53,889 nucleotides of DNA, taken from the NCBI GenBank assembly GCA_937873375.1, contig CALMWK010000163.1:1-53889 (forward strand), given 5' to 3'. Position numbers and translations under genes: made by a program. The stretch is from Candidatus Bathyarchaeota archaeon (GTDB lineage Archaea > Thermoproteota > Bathyarchaeia > Bathyarchaeales > Bathycorpusculaceae). Each line of letters starts with the position of its first letter. Positions within the stretch are counted from its first letter, which is position 1. Shown here one piece after another: positions 26,933 through 36,833 of the stretch. The notes beneath the pieces are model-generated. The model worked only from the letters and a program-made list of their open reading frames with translations, ran no database searches and had not been told where the DNA came from.

Positions 26933-28317
26933 TTTTTGTTGTCTCCTGTTTCTTGCAGTGCTTTCATGAGGGCGCTTGCTTTGTGCTCGGTTTCGAACCA
27001 TTCACGTTCAGGAACCGAATCGGCTACGATTCCTGCGCCTGCTTGGATGTAGGCTTTGCTGTTTTCCGAGAAGAGAGTGCGTATGGTTATGGCGAAATCA
27101 GAGTTGCCATTGTAAGAGAAATACCCAACAGCGCCTCCGTATGGACCACGGCGCGTAGGTTCAAGCGCCTCAATTATCTCCATAGCTCGAATCTTGGGTG
27201 CTCCTGAAACCGTCCCCGCGGGAAAAACAGCTCTTAACGCGTCGTAGCTTTCTTGGTCATCTCTAAGGTCGCCAACTACGCGGGATACGATGTGTTGAAC
27301 ATGGCTGTAACGGTGGACCTGCATGAACTCGGGGACACGAACACTTCCATATTTGGCTATTCTGCCCACATCGTTTCTTGCCAAATCCACAAGCATCACA
27401 TGTTCCGCGCGCTCCTTAGGGTCGGCAAGCAGTTCTTTGGCTAAGCGCCTGTTCTCGATGTGGTTTGAGGTGCAGGGTCTTGTTCCCGCGATTGGGAAGG
27501 TTTCTACAGTGCGGTTTTCAGTTCTAGCGAGCATCTCGGGGCTGGCGCCGACGATTTGCCTGTTACCTGCTTTGAAGAAGTACATGTAGGGCGACGGGTT
27601 AATTGCTCGTAGTGCGCGGTAGAATTCTGTGAGGTCGCCTTGGAAGTTGAAGTCATAACGTTTAGACAGCACCACTTGGAAGATATCGCCTTGGGTCACG
27701 TAGTCTTTGGCTTTCTCAACTGCTGTCTCGTACCGCTTTTTGGTGGTGTTCACTTTTGGCTGGTTGAACGTAAAAGTTTCCGAGTTGGCTGTTTTTTTGG
27801 TGAGTTGGGTTATTTCTGGGAGGCGATTTTCATTGTAGTAATAGTAGTATGCGCGTTTTTGTTTGTGGTCAAACACTATGCCGTCGTCGAAGACGCCCAT
27901 TTCGATGTCTGGGAAGCCCAAATCGTCTTTTGTGGTTTGGGGGAGTTTTTCCCAGTAGCGAACTGCGTCGTAGGAGATGTAGCCGACGGCGCCGCCTGCG
28001 AAACGGAACTCTTTGTTGGCGGTTGCCCTGTCTTTGATAAGTTGCTTGATTGCGTGGAGGGGGTCGGTGGTGGTTTCTTTGGTTTCTTCGCCTGTTCGCT
28101 CGTTGCGAGTTAGGGCAATTCCATTTTTAACCTGAATTGTAAGTTGTGGGTCGAAACCTATGAAGGAGTATTGCGCCAGCTTTTTTGGTCCTTCGATGGA
28201 CTCTAGAAGGTAAGCTGTCGGGTACTGTTTGTAGAGTTTGGAGAAGATTTCAAGGGGAGAGTTTTCAAAATTGATTTTTTTGAAGCTCAGGGGGTTAACT
28301 AGTTTAGTGGTTGACAT
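26929..28317 (-). CDS. trpE: Anthranilate synthase component I
   Basis: TrpE converts chorismate to anthranilate with ammonia from TrpG. The 462-residue protein has an N-terminal region with [21 protein letters not shown], the part that binds feedback tryptophan (LLES element). The chorismate-binding half contains [25 protein letters not shown] and [16 protein letters not shown], all intact. It is the first gene of the trp operon. The LLES motif suggests inhibition by tryptophan; the promoter has TGTACA-like boxes. Confidence 0.96.
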   Translation of the reverse strand: MSTTKLVNPLSFKKINFENSPLEIFSKLYKQYPTAYLLESIEGPKKLAQYSFIGFDPQLTIQVKNGIALTRNERTGEETKETTTDPLHAIKQLIKDRATANKEFRFAGGAVGYISYDAVRYWEKLPQTTKDDLGFPDIEMGVFDDGIVFDHKQKRAYYYYYNENRLPEITQLTKKTANSETFTFNQPKVNTTKKRYETAVEKAKDYVTQGDIFQVVLSKRYDFNFQGDLTEFYRALRAINPSPYMYFFKAGNRQIVGASPEMLARTENRTVETFPIAGTRPCTSNHIENRRLAKELLADPKERAEHVMLVDLARNDVGRIAKYGSVRVPEFMQVHRYSHVQHIVSRVVGDLRDDQESYDALRAVFPAGTVSGAPKIRAMEIIEALEPTRRGPYGGAVGYFSYNGNSDFAITIRTLFSENSKAYIQAGAGIVADSVPEREWFETEHKASALMKALQETGDNKK

Positions 28318-28398
28318 TGCTGTAGTTGGCGTTTCTGAGCCAAAGGCGATACCCCATTTGTATGTTGCTCCTGTGGTTCAGAAGCATACAGTAATGTT

Positions 28399-28407
28399 TT
28401 ATTTAAG
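28399..28407 (-). promoter_or_regulatory. trpE promoter TATA box
   Basis: On the minus strand the sequence AAAAGCCTTAAATAA reads as a BRE-like run followed by a TATA box, about 80 nt before the trpE ATG. Predicted transcription start is near 28375. Confidence 0.55.
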
Positions 28408-28414
28408 GCTTTTC

Positions 28415-28430
28415 AGTACAAAAATGTACA
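28415..28430. promoter_or_regulatory. AGTACA/TGTACA boxes upstream of trp operon
   Basis: The stretch AGTACAAAAATGTACA forms an inverted GTAC-A5T-GTAC arrangement immediately upstream of the trpE TATA element. TGTACA is the TRP-box consensus described for the archaeal repressor TrpY in Methanothermobacter. Whether a TrpY-like regulator exists here is unknown; none is in the window. Confidence 0.4.
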
Positions 28431-28436
28431 TCTAAC

Positions 28437-28757
28437 CTATTTCAGAACACTGCCCAACCAATCAAGGTACGCTGCTGAACCTTTCAAAACGGGCAACGCG
28501 ATAACTTCAGGCACCTCGTAACTGTGCAAAGCATTAACCTTCGCGACCAAAGCCTCAAACAGGTCAACGCGTGACTTCATCAACATAAGATATTCTTCCA
28601 CATGGTCGATTTTTCCCGCCCAATTAAAATGCGAAGCCACAGGACCCACAACATTGACGCAGGCAATCAGTTTTTCTTCAAGTAGTTGCTGGGCTATTTT
28701 TTCTGCTTCCTGCTTGCTGCTCGCGGTAACCATAACCAAGATGTAAGGGTTTTCCAT
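28437..28757 (-). CDS. cutA: CutA-like divalent-cation tolerance protein
   Basis: A 106-residue trimer-forming CutA1 family protein: ILVMVTASSKQEAEKIAQQLLEEKLIACVN, then SHFNWAGKIDHVEEYLMLMKS and HSYEVPEVIALPV. These match the ferredoxin-like fold of CutA1, linked to copper and other metal tolerance, though its mechanism is not settled. I set the start at MENPYIL; the tracked start adds 70 residues that overlap pfkA on the other strand. It is divergent from pfkA. Confidence 0.93.
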   Translation of the reverse strand: MENPYILVMVTASSKQEAEKIAQQLLEEKLIACVNVVGPVASHFNWAGKIDHVEEYLMLMKSRVDLFEALVAKVNALHSYEVPEVIALPVLKGSAAYLDWLGSVLK

Positions 28758-28870
28758 ATGCATCACCAAAATACTGACTAAAGCTAAAGTGGTTTCTGCT
28801 AAAAAACACTTTGCCGAATTTGGTTCTGCGAAAAGAATCGTCACCTTTATTTCCAAACAGAAACATAAAC

Positions 28871-28880
28871 ACTGTACAGT
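28871..28880. promoter_or_regulatory. ACTGTACAGT palindrome between cutA and pfkA
   Basis: A perfect 10-bp palindrome lies in the divergent gap, 26 bp before the pfkA start. It contains TGTACA, as do the trp and padR upstream regions. A regulator-binding role is only suggested. Confidence 0.3.
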
Positions 28881-28905
28881 ATCCCACTTCAGGAGCGTTT
28901 GACGT

Positions 28906-29868
28906 TTGAAAACCATCGGCATAGTCACAACAGGCGGAGATGCGCCGGGCATGAACGCAGCCATCCGCGCGGTCACACGTATAGCTCACGTAAAAGGACT
29001 CCAAGTTGTAGGCTTTGAGCATGGCTGGGAGGGGCTAGTGAAGAATAAGTGCCAAAAGTTGACTCCGCGCTCCGTAGGCGGCATCATACAATTAGGAGGC
29101 ACCATGCTTCATACGATAAGGTGCCCCGAATTCAAAAAGGACGAAAACCTTGAGAGAGCCGCCCGAACCTTGGCAAAAAACAAAGTGGACGGCTTAGTGG
29201 TTATAGGCGGCGATGGTTCATTCCGAGGCGCACTCGATTTAAGCAAAAAAAGCAGCGCCCAAATGGTGGGCATTCCTGCCTCAATCGACAACGACGTTAA
29301 CGGAACCGATGAGACCATTGGATTTGACACCGCCGTGAACACGGCAGTTGGCATAATTGACAAAATTCGAGACACCGCTATCTCGCATGACCGTCTCTTC
29401 ATAGTGGAAGTTATGGGCAAAGAAAGAGGTTTCCTAGCGTTGAACGTTGGTATAACTGTGGGGGCGGAAGTTATTTTGATTCCGGAGCAGAAATGCCAAA
29501 TGAAACAAATTCTCCAAACCATACACGAAAATGCTCGCAAAGGTAAACGCGCAGGCATAATTGTTGCTGCGGAAGGTGTCGGAGACAATGCTAAACTCGC
29601 CAAAGAACTCCAAGAGCACACCAAATCAGAAGTGCGGCTGTCAATCGTAGGTTATGCCCAGAGAGGGGGCAGCCCTACAGCTCGAAGTCGACTTTTGGCA
29701 AGCATGTTTGCAGAAAAAGCCGTAGAACTCATGTGCCAAGAAGAAGGAAACCGCGTCGTCGGATTACAGCATAACTCGATAGGCAGTATTGAACTTGAGA
29801 AGGTATGCGCTACAAAGAAACCTGTTGACCTGAGCCTGCTTGAACTGGCAAACATGTTGGCAACATAG
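28906..29868 (+). CDS. pfkA: ATP-type 6-phosphofructokinase (bacterial PfkA family)
   Basis: The 320-residue enzyme phosphorylates fructose 6-phosphate. It has TTGGDAPGMNAAIR, GGDGSFRGA, PASIDNDVNGTDETIGFDTA with the catalytic aspartate, and MGKERGF. A Gly in GGDGS and Ala rather than Lys in PASIDND favour ATP over pyrophosphate as donor. Most archaea use ADP-dependent or PfkB-type kinases, so this family is unusual here and may have been acquired from bacteria. The start is TTG (MKTIGIVTTGG) after GGAG. A sugar-phosphate breakdown role is inferred. Confidence 0.92.
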   Translation: MKTIGIVTTGGDAPGMNAAIRAVTRIAHVKGLQVVGFEHGWEGLVKNKCQKLTPRSVGGIIQLGGTMLHTIRCPEFKKDENLERAARTLAKNKVDGLVVIGGDGSFRGALDLSKKSSAQMVGIPASIDNDVNGTDETIGFDTAVNTAVGIIDKIRDTAISHDRLFIVEVMGKERGFLALNVGITVGAEVILIPEQKCQMKQILQTIHENARKGKRAGIIVAAEGVGDNAKLAKELQEHTKSEVRLSIVGYAQRGGSPTARSRLLASMFAEKAVELMCQEEGNRVVGLQHNSIGSIELEKVCATKKPVDLSLLELANMLAT

Positions 29869-32301
29869 TTATCTTGACAGCTTCACTTCGCCATGCTTCA
29901 TCAATTTGAAATAATGTATTTTCAATGTGTCAGTTATCAAGAAGCTGAGCAGCGCATAGCCCCAAACGAAAGCTGCTAATCCCCACCCTATGGGTGCCAT
30001 GAAGACGCCGTAGACGGCCAAAAGCGTGCCCAAAACTTGGGTGAGTTCTGCAGTGAAGAAAAGAATGCCGGCTGGAAGTGGGCGTTCCCAGAAATGATGT
30101 ACGCCTGTGCGTGCAAGGTAAATTGTCATGTGACCCCCAACCGTTAGCTTGAGGAATATGAGCGTCTGCAAGGTAGCCATGTCCAAATTGAGCACTCGTA
30201 AACCTATCAGGAACAAAATGAAACTTGAGAACACACCAGTTAAGCCAAGCAGAGACGCCACAACTAACACATCGCGCATGTTCCAGCGCACAGGTTTCTC
30301 TTGGATTTTCACTTTGTCGTAGGCAATCATCATGATAGGTAAGTCGTTAAGCAACGCCAAAATAACAATCATAACCGCGGTCACAGGGTAAAAATCGAAG
30401 ATAAGAATCGAAAACGACAAGAAAATTAAAACGCGGGTAGTTTCGGCAATTCGGTAAATAGAGTAGTTTTGCATGCGCTGGAAAATCTTCCGACTTTCCT
30501 TAATGGCGTCAATTATAACGGAAAGCCCAGGTTTAGTGAGCACAACATCTGCTGCGGATTTGGCTGCGTCAGTAGCTCCCGCAACAGCGATGCCGGCATC
30601 TGCCTTCTTCAACGCAGGCGCATCATTAACTCCATCACCTGTCATGGCTACAATGTGACCTTTTTCCTGAAGCAGATGCACTATTCGGTATTTGTGTTCA
30701 GGGAAAACTTGGGCGAAGCCGTCTGCGTTTTCAATTAACCCTTTTGTTTCGCTGTCAGGTTTATCAACAAAAGCAGAAGCGGGCAGGATGTTTGTGCCAA
30801 GGTTCACTTCGTGCGCGATTTCTTTGGCTATGGCGATGTGGTCGCCTGTGACCATTTTGACGTTTAGCCCCATTTTCTGCGCGGTCTTTATGGTTTCAGC
30901 TGAATCTTCACGTGGCGGGTCGTAAATTGCAAGGAGCCCAACGTATTGCCAGTTGCCCTGCTCGTTTCCTTTGATTACACCTAATGCGCGGTATCCTTTA
31001 CCAGCGTAGTTGTTTATGATTTCGTTAATCCTGTCTTCAATTTCGTCTTTGTTTTCAACCAGAGAAAGCACAACTTGGGGTGCGCCCTTAGACACCTTGA
31101 AGCGCCTCCCTTCTTTGTTCTCAACTGTTGCTTCAGTTCGCTTTGAAACAGGGTCAAACGGTTTAAAATCAACCACACTAAACGTGCCAATAGCCTCAGC
31201 AACTGCTTTTATCGCCTTGGCCTTTGCGATTACTGCATCGTCAATGGGGTCGTGGTTTTCACCTCGGGACGCTAATGTCCCAAACAACAGTGCATCGTCA
31301 ATTTGGAATTTGCCGAAGGTTTGAGCTTCAGCTACAGTTAGTTCATTCTTGGTTATGGTACCTGTCTTGTCTGAGCACAGAATATCCACGCCAGCCATTT
31401 CTTCAATGGCTACAAGCTTGCTGACGATGGCTTCTTTTTTGGCGAGCGCAACGGCTCCAATAGCCATGGTAACCGTTAAAACTGCGGGCAAAGCCACGGG
31501 TATCGCTGCCACAGTTAGAACTAAGGCAAACTGGAGAATTTCCAGCGGGTTAACATTTCGGAAAAGTGCTGCAACAACAACTGCGGAAACCATCACCACG
31601 GCAAGTGCAATGAGGTAGTTGCCAATTTTTATGACTGCTTTTTGGAAGTGGCTTCCAGTTTTTGCTTCTTCGACAAGTTTGGTTGTTTTGCCGAAAAAGC
31701 TGCTGATGCCTGTTGCTACAACGTAAGCGTCCATTTCGCCTTGTCGCGCTATCGAACCAGCATAAGCAAGTTCGGATATGTGCTTTTCCACGGGCAATGA
31801 TTCGCCTGTTAACGCGGATTCATCTAAAAGTAGGTAGTCACCTTTCATGAGTTTAACGTCAGCGGGCACAATGTCGCCTAAACGTACGCGAACAATGTCT
31901 TCAGGCACCAGTTCTATAGAGGGGATTTCGCGCCATGTGCCATCTCTGAGCACGCGGGCTTTCGGCGCCAGCCTCTTTTTAAGTAGTTCAATGGCGTTGT
32001 CGGCTTTGTGTTCCTGCCAGAAACCCACCACCGCGTTCACTATTAGCAATGTAAGTATTATTGCGAAGTCTTCCCAGTGCTGAATTGCAATTGATAAAAT
32101 TGCAGCTGCTTCTATCATCCACGGGATAGGCCCCCAGAAATAGCTCAAAAACTTGCGGAAGGGATTCACTTTCTTTTCAGGAATCTCGTTGGGACCATAC
32201 TGAGCAAGTTTCTTCGCTACCTCTTCAGAAGAAAGCCCGGTTTTGGCACGAACAGAATAGGGCGTTGTATCAACAGAACCTTGTGGCTCTTCAGATGCCA
32301 T
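29869..32301 (-). CDS. P-type (P3A) proton-translocating ATPase
   Basis: The 810-residue protein has the full P-type core: TGES (165-168) in the actuator, PVALPA (268-273) in helix M4, phosphorylated D311 in SDKTGT, and TGDGVNDAPALKKADAGIAV in the hinge. The layout, absence of N-terminal metal domains and the M4 signature match the plasma-membrane H+-ATPase (P3A) group found in fungi, plants and some archaea. It probably pumps protons out of the cell. It ends one base after pfkA on the opposite strand, i.e. convergent. A different ion cannot be ruled out. Confidence 0.9.
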   Translation of the reverse strand: MASEEPQGSVDTTPYSVRAKTGLSSEEVAKKLAQYGPNEIPEKKVNPFRKFLSYFWGPIPWMIEAAAILSIAIQHWEDFAIILTLLIVNAVVGFWQEHKADNAIELLKKRLAPKARVLRDGTWREIPSIELVPEDIVRVRLGDIVPADVKLMKGDYLLLDESALTGESLPVEKHISELAYAGSIARQGEMDAYVVATGISSFFGKTTKLVEEAKTGSHFQKAVIKIGNYLIALAVVMVSAVVVAALFRNVNPLEILQFALVLTVAAIPVALPAVLTVTMAIGAVALAKKEAIVSKLVAIEEMAGVDILCSDKTGTITKNELTVAEAQTFGKFQIDDALLFGTLASRGENHDPIDDAVIAKAKAIKAVAEAIGTFSVVDFKPFDPVSKRTEATVENKEGRRFKVSKGAPQVVLSLVENKDEIEDRINEIINNYAGKGYRALGVIKGNEQGNWQYVGLLAIYDPPREDSAETIKTAQKMGLNVKMVTGDHIAIAKEIAHEVNLGTNILPASAFVDKPDSETKGLIENADGFAQVFPEHKYRIVHLLQEKGHIVAMTGDGVNDAPALKKADAGIAVAGATDAAKSAADVVLTKPGLSVIIDAIKESRKIFQRMQNYSIYRIAETTRVLIFLSFSILIFDFYPVTAVMIVILALLNDLPIMMIAYDKVKIQEKPVRWNMRDVLVVASLLGLTGVFSSFILFLIGLRVLNLDMATLQTLIFLKLTVGGHMTIYLARTGVHHFWERPLPAGILFFTAELTQVLGTLLAVYGVFMAPIGWGLAAFVWGYALLSFLITDTLKIHYFKLMKHGEVKLSR

Positions 32302-32406
32302 TAAGAAGCCTTCTAAATAACAGAATCATTTTTGAGAACCTTGCTCTTAAATGTTGCCTGCATAGTGTAAAGTCACAGTTAAAGAAACGGGATTATCTCA
32401 TGTTTT

Positions 32407-33660
32407 TCACGGAAGGACTGATTCGTATATTTTCAGTGTTTCATCTGCAACTTTGCGCCAAGTGAAAAACTCCAGCACTCGTTTGCGCCCGTTTTCACCC
32501 CAGTTCCGCGCTTTCTCAGGGTTCCGCAATACCTCGTTTATTCCCCAAGCTATGTCGGCCGAGTCTTCGCCGTTAACGTGCACGCCGTTTTGGTCTGTTC
32601 CTGAGTTTATGACTTGTTCTCTGAAGCCTACCACGCCGCGAGCGCCCACAACCACAGGTTTCTCCATTGCCATGGCTTCTAAGCTGACTATGCCGAACGG
32701 TTCGTAGATTGAGGGGAAAACGCACAGGTCCGCAGCAGCGTAATGTAGGATACGTTCGTCTTCAGGGATAAAGTCGAAAATGTAAACTATGTTATTTTTA
32801 ATGTTCAGCCTGTCGGCGGTTTCCACTATATCGCGTTGTTCTTCACCTTTACCTAATATCACTAGCTTGGTGTTGGGGAATTCCTTCAAAACGGTAGGCA
32901 TCGCCTGCAAAATGTTGCGGACACCCTTCACCCACGCGAGCCTACCAATAAACAAGATCATATTCCAGTCTTTTGGTATGCCATATTTCGCTCGGATGCC
33001 TTCTACGTCTTCTTTCTTGATTTTGTGCGGGTCGTAACGGTCAGGATCCACGCCGTTCCAGACTACGCTAATTTTTGATTGCTGCCAACCGTGCTGTATA
33101 AGGTCCTGCTGCATGGCATAGCTGACGGTTATTATCCTATCGGAGTTCTGCGCCATAGCCCTCTCAAAGTGGCTCACAACTTCGGAGCCTTGACCGCCGC
33201 TTCTTCCCCACTCGGTGCTGTGTGTGTGGAAAACCACGGGGATTTTTGTTTCATTTTTAATAACTAGACCGGAAAGGCTGCTGAGCCAGTCGTGCACGCA
33301 GACGACGTCAAAATTGTATCGCTCCTTTTTAATCAAACCGTTGATGAATTTTGTGGCGCTTAAGATGTTGTAGATGAAGATGTCGTTGAAGAGTTTGATG
33401 TTGGTACCCCACTTCTTAAGGTCATCAACTACGAAAAACGGGAAAACGTTGCTTGCATCCGCGATTATGGGTCGGTGAACTTCGACGCCTCGCAGAATTT
33501 CCCGCGTTTTCAAGTTCCCCTGATTAAGGGTAAAAACGGAAACGTCATGCCCAATGTCCACATACTCTTGGGTTACGTATTCAGCGTAAGTGCCTAAACC
33601 ACCTACAAGTGCTGGAGGGTATTCCCAAACAAAAAAGCCAATTCGCAAAACATTCACCAC
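32407..33660 (-). CDS. Family 4-type glycosyltransferase (GT-B)
   Basis: The 417-residue protein opens with IGFFVWEYPPALVGGLGTYAEYV, the donor-side glycine loop of glycogen-synthase-like and GT4 transferases. The second Rossmann domain has LFIGRLAWVKGVRNILQAMP and the nucleotide-sugar motif FPSIYEPFGIVSLEAMAMEKPVV with the EPFGxxxLE pattern. Such enzymes add sugars to lipids, glycans or storage polymers; the substrate is unclear. There is no membrane segment. Confidence 0.9.
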   Translation of the reverse strand: MVNVLRIGFFVWEYPPALVGGLGTYAEYVTQEYVDIGHDVSVFTLNQGNLKTREILRGVEVHRPIIADASNVFPFFVVDDLKKWGTNIKLFNDIFIYNILSATKFINGLIKKERYNFDVVCVHDWLSSLSGLVIKNETKIPVVFHTHSTEWGRSGGQGSEVVSHFERAMAQNSDRIITVSYAMQQDLIQHGWQQSKISVVWNGVDPDRYDPHKIKKEDVEGIRAKYGIPKDWNMILFIGRLAWVKGVRNILQAMPTVLKEFPNTKLVILGKGEEQRDIVETADRLNIKNNIVYIFDFIPEDERILHYAAADLCVFPSIYEPFGIVSLEAMAMEKPVVVGARGVVGFREQVINSGTDQNGVHVNGEDSADIAWGINEVLRNPEKARNWGENGRKRVLEFFTWRKVADETLKIYESVLP

Positions 33661-33827
33661 AGTTCTGTGGTTTCAAACTATCTTTGAAAATGTATTTATA
33701 GCTTGTCTCTCGCGGGTTAGAACAAAGAATACGTTTTTCTCAGTCGGATTTCGACATTTCAGAAGCCAATTTGTCTTATAGTAACTTAGTAACTAAAATA
33801 ATCCATACGCACTAGAAATAGAGTAGC

Positions 33828-34544
33828 ATGACCCACAGGGAAGCTGACAGGTTGAATAAAGAAGTTAAACGCTCTGAAGACAAGAGCCCAAAAGTTGTGG
33901 TTACAAAAAACGGACCTTACATTATTTTTGGTAATTTGCCGCTGACCAAGGAAGTAATAACCATTGGCAAAGACGGCGAGCCTGAAAAGTGGACAAAGGG
34001 CGAAACATACCCGTCTCAAGAAAGCTACGCTTTATGTCGATGTGGCAACTCAAAAAACAAACCTTACTGCGATGGAACACACACAAAAATTGGCTTTAAC
34101 GGCACAGAAACAGCAAACCAAGAACACTACCTTGACCAGCCAAAAGTAATCAATGGACCCGCCCTGAAACTCACCGACGTAGAGGAACTTTGTGCTTCAG
34201 CCCGCTTCTGCCACCGCGCAGGAGGCATCTGGAACCTAATTCCAAAATCAGACAGCTCTAAAGCGAAAAAAATAGCCCGAGAAGAAGCTTGCGATTGCCC
34301 CTCGGGTCGCTTAATGGTTCAGGATAAAAAAGCTCAGAAGGCAATTGAACCAAAATTTGAGCCATCCATCGGTTTAGTGGAAGACCCCGCAATGGGAGTC
34401 AGCGGACCAATCTGGGTGCGCGGCGGCATCTCCGTTGAATCTGCTAAAGGCAAAACCTACAGGGTCCGCAACCGCGTTACTCTGTGCCGCTGTGGCAAGT
34501 CGAAGAATAAGCCTTTCTGCGACAGCAACCACTACCCTGAATAG
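33828..34544 (+). CDS. Double CDGSH iron-sulphur protein with central 4Fe-4S-like domain
   Basis: Two CDGSH-type [2Fe-2S] motifs are present: CRCGNSKNKPYCDGTH (C70, C72, C81, H85) and CRCGKSKNKPFCDSNH (C220, C222, C231, H235). Between them four cysteines (about 122, 128, 155, 157: LCASARFCHR..CDCPSGR) resemble the divergent [4Fe-4S] Fer4_19 module. In mitoNEET-like proteins the CxC..C..H ligands give a redox-active cluster. The role is unknown, perhaps electron transfer or cluster delivery. A three-cluster fusion is inferred. Confidence 0.87.
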   Translation: MTHREADRLNKEVKRSEDKSPKVVVTKNGPYIIFGNLPLTKEVITIGKDGEPEKWTKGETYPSQESYALCRCGNSKNKPYCDGTHTKIGFNGTETANQEHYLDQPKVINGPALKLTDVEELCASARFCHRAGGIWNLIPKSDSSKAKKIAREEACDCPSGRLMVQDKKAQKAIEPKFEPSIGLVEDPAMGVSGPIWVRGGISVESAKGKTYRVRNRVTLCRCGKSKNKPFCDSNHYPE

Positions 34545-34732
34545 CAAATTCTACTATGGTTGGGAACCTTTGATTCTCCTATATATTAAGGGGGCTATAG
34601 TCTTTGCCAAGCAACAGCGTACACAAACAGCAACGTTGCATCTCGTACGTCCAAAATTTCCTTGCCCAGAAGAGTTAATAACAGAGAACAAGACCTTTAA
34701 AATTGAGAATCTTCTCACGGTTTTGACACAAC

Positions 34733-36184
34733 ATGACTTCTGCAGCGACTACTTACAAAATTGACGCCGAAGTCCCACCCAGCTACTTCGAAAAACTACT
34801 CGACTTCATATACCAACACTATTTGACACCGCAGAAACAGCGATTCACAAACCTATCCAAACAAACAACCGAAAACAGCGCTCACATCACATACACAATC
34901 ATTGACGAGCAAGGAAAACAACTGCTCCAAGTAGAAGTTGCCAGCACCAAAACCGTCAACGTAACCATAACACCCCTAAACTCACAAGTATCCCAAGCCA
35001 ACATAACAGAGGCAAAACAAGACATAGTTATAGCCACACAACTGTTCAAGGAAAAAGCCCGCAAAGCCACATGGTACTTCGCATGGCAAGAAGGCGAAAA
35101 CATTGTTCCTGAAAAAGTTCAAGCCCACGAAAAAAGCTTCAGCCGAATATTACTGGAAACCCAAGTACTGCTTTTTGTCGTGTTCATAGTTCTGGGTATG
35201 GGCATATTTGTTGTTGTTTATGCGTTCGCGCCAGACTGGTTTTGGCTTGCCCCAATTACGCTGATAGCTATCCAATTTGTCGTTGTTTTCTACTCTAACA
35301 AGATAATCGCGCGTACAGGTGACTGGACAATCACCAAGGATAACCCGTCAATTCACTTCTTAGAATACCATTTGCCAATCGGGGCAATTGACGATTTCAA
35401 AGAAACCCCGCCAGAACAACTTGCAGCCATAAAAAAAGAAGTCTACGAAGAAATACTGTCTAAGCAGGGAGCAATTGACTGCGGCGAAGCACACAAAGTT
35501 TTCACAAAATTCAACGTTTCATGCCAAGAAGATAATCTGTCAGCCAAAAAAGTTAACGTCCACGCGCTCGTGAAAAAGGTCGCTGACAAATTTGGTTATC
35601 CAATGCCTAAAATTGTTATTTCAAACACGATGGTGCCCAACGCAGCCGCTTCAGGTCCCAGCCCCAGCCGCGGAATTGTATTAATCACAACGGGCTTGCT
35701 GGTGCAGCTTGAAGAAGATGAAGTAGTCAGCGTTTTAGGACACGAATTTGGGCATCTCAAAGGTCGAGACCCACTAATCCTTTTTGGGCTCGCAAGCGCA
35801 GAGTTCCTATTCAGGTTCTATGTACTGTTCGCCCTGTTCCCAGTGATATTCTCATCTTTCCTGTTCTTTGCTTACTTCTGGGTAGTAATGACCGTCATTT
35901 TCTTTATCGGAAAATTCTTTGAAGCCAGAGCAGACTTGGTCTCAGCCATCATGATGGGCAAACCCAAAGTTTTAGCAGCGGCACTAGAGAAAATCGGCTT
36001 CCAACGACTACTGTTCGAACGCAAACCCAGCTTTCGCCTCCAAGAATGGATAGGCTTGGATTCACATCCACCAATTTACTTCCGAGTTGAACGTCTAAAC
36101 AAGCTGCAGGAGCCCGTGAAAGTGAAGTATCCGCTGATTCAATCCATCAAAGAAGTGTTTAGGGGATTCGCGGCAAGCTTTTAA
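34733..36184 (+). CDS. M48 family membrane metallopeptidase (HtpX/Ste24-like)
   Basis: The 483-residue protein has HEFGH at 337-341 in [13 protein letters not shown] and further on the zinc glutamate region [11 protein letters not shown]. Two hydrophobic stretches near 140-165 and 170-190 and two more near 350-390 indicate a polytopic membrane protein with a cytoplasmic catalytic face. Its N-terminal 135-residue domain is unusual for HtpX, which usually begins directly with helices. Such enzymes degrade misfolded membrane proteins. It is monocistronic. Confidence 0.88.
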   Translation: MTSAATTYKIDAEVPPSYFEKLLDFIYQHYLTPQKQRFTNLSKQTTENSAHITYTIIDEQGKQLLQVEVASTKTVNVTITPLNSQVSQANITEAKQDIVIATQLFKEKARKATWYFAWQEGENIVPEKVQAHEKSFSRILLETQVLLFVVFIVLGMGIFVVVYAFAPDWFWLAPITLIAIQFVVVFYSNKIIARTGDWTITKDNPSIHFLEYHLPIGAIDDFKETPPEQLAAIKKEVYEEILSKQGAIDCGEAHKVFTKFNVSCQEDNLSAKKVNVHALVKKVADKFGYPMPKIVISNTMVPNAAASGPSPSRGIVLITTGLLVQLEEDEVVSVLGHEFGHLKGRDPLILFGLASAEFLFRFYVLFALFPVIFSSFLFFAYFWVVMTVIFFIGKFFEARADLVSAIMMGKPKVLAAALEKIGFQRLLFERKPSFRLQEWIGLDSHPPIYFRVERLNKLQEPVKVKYPLIQSIKEVFRGFAASF

Positions 36185-36204
36185 AAAACAAAAAATTAAA
36201 GTTG

Positions 36205-36708
36205 CTACTGATTGGTTAGGACCAAATCGTCCATTTCTCCGCAGTTAACCTCTAAAGTTCTCGCCAGCTGCTTAAGCTCATCAGCATTAACCAAATCCGA
36301 ATCCAGATAAGCCAGAATCCTGTTTTCATCCCAACCTAAAGCTTTCGCTTCATCCACAGATACTCGGTAAGCCTCAATCTCCAATGGCCTTTCCACATAA
36401 CTTACAGATGGGTCTGAGTTTTCTCCACTCCACGCCTGCTTAACATGAACAAGCTCATGAACTATGTCTAAGTAAATTTCAGTAAAGTCGCCGCTGCTCA
36501 GATAATGCGGATTAACTAAAAGGGTACCTTCGTGGTCTACCCTCATGTAAAGAGTAGCACTGGTGAATTCTACACGGATTTGTGTTAACGTATCCTTGGT
36601 TTTGTCACCGAAAATTTTCCGTACAGCGTCAACATTGTCAAAGCCTTTAAAATGGTCTGTGAAAGAGCATATCTGTGATGTTGCGTTGCGTATTATTTCA
36701 ATTTTCAA
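36205..36708 (-). CDS. Small zincin-like putative metalloprotease
   Basis: The 167-residue protein contains HELVH (84-88) in LDIVHELVHVKQAW and a downstream EIEAYRV, a plausible third ligand. This is the HExxH arrangement of small single-domain zincins. The first 80 residues are a beta-rich scaffold (LYMRVDHEGTLLVNPHYL). No close family is recognised. It converges with the M48 gene 20 bp away, but nothing links the two. Metal binding is probable; proteolysis is inferred. Confidence 0.6.
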   Translation of the reverse strand: MKIEIIRNATSQICSFTDHFKGFDNVDAVRKIFGDKTKDTLTQIRVEFTSATLYMRVDHEGTLLVNPHYLSSGDFTEIYLDIVHELVHVKQAWSGENSDPSVSYVERPLEIEAYRVSVDEAKALGWDENRILAYLDSDLVNADELKQLARTLEVNCGEMDDLVLTNQ

Positions 36709-36833
36709 TGACGTAACCTCCTAAGGATAGTTTTCTTATTCGTAATCACAAATAAGTATTGCTATTAGCTTATAACTAAATCAACCTTCAATCTGAATAG
36801 TTATTTACGTGCAGTATAAAATGAAAACAACCC

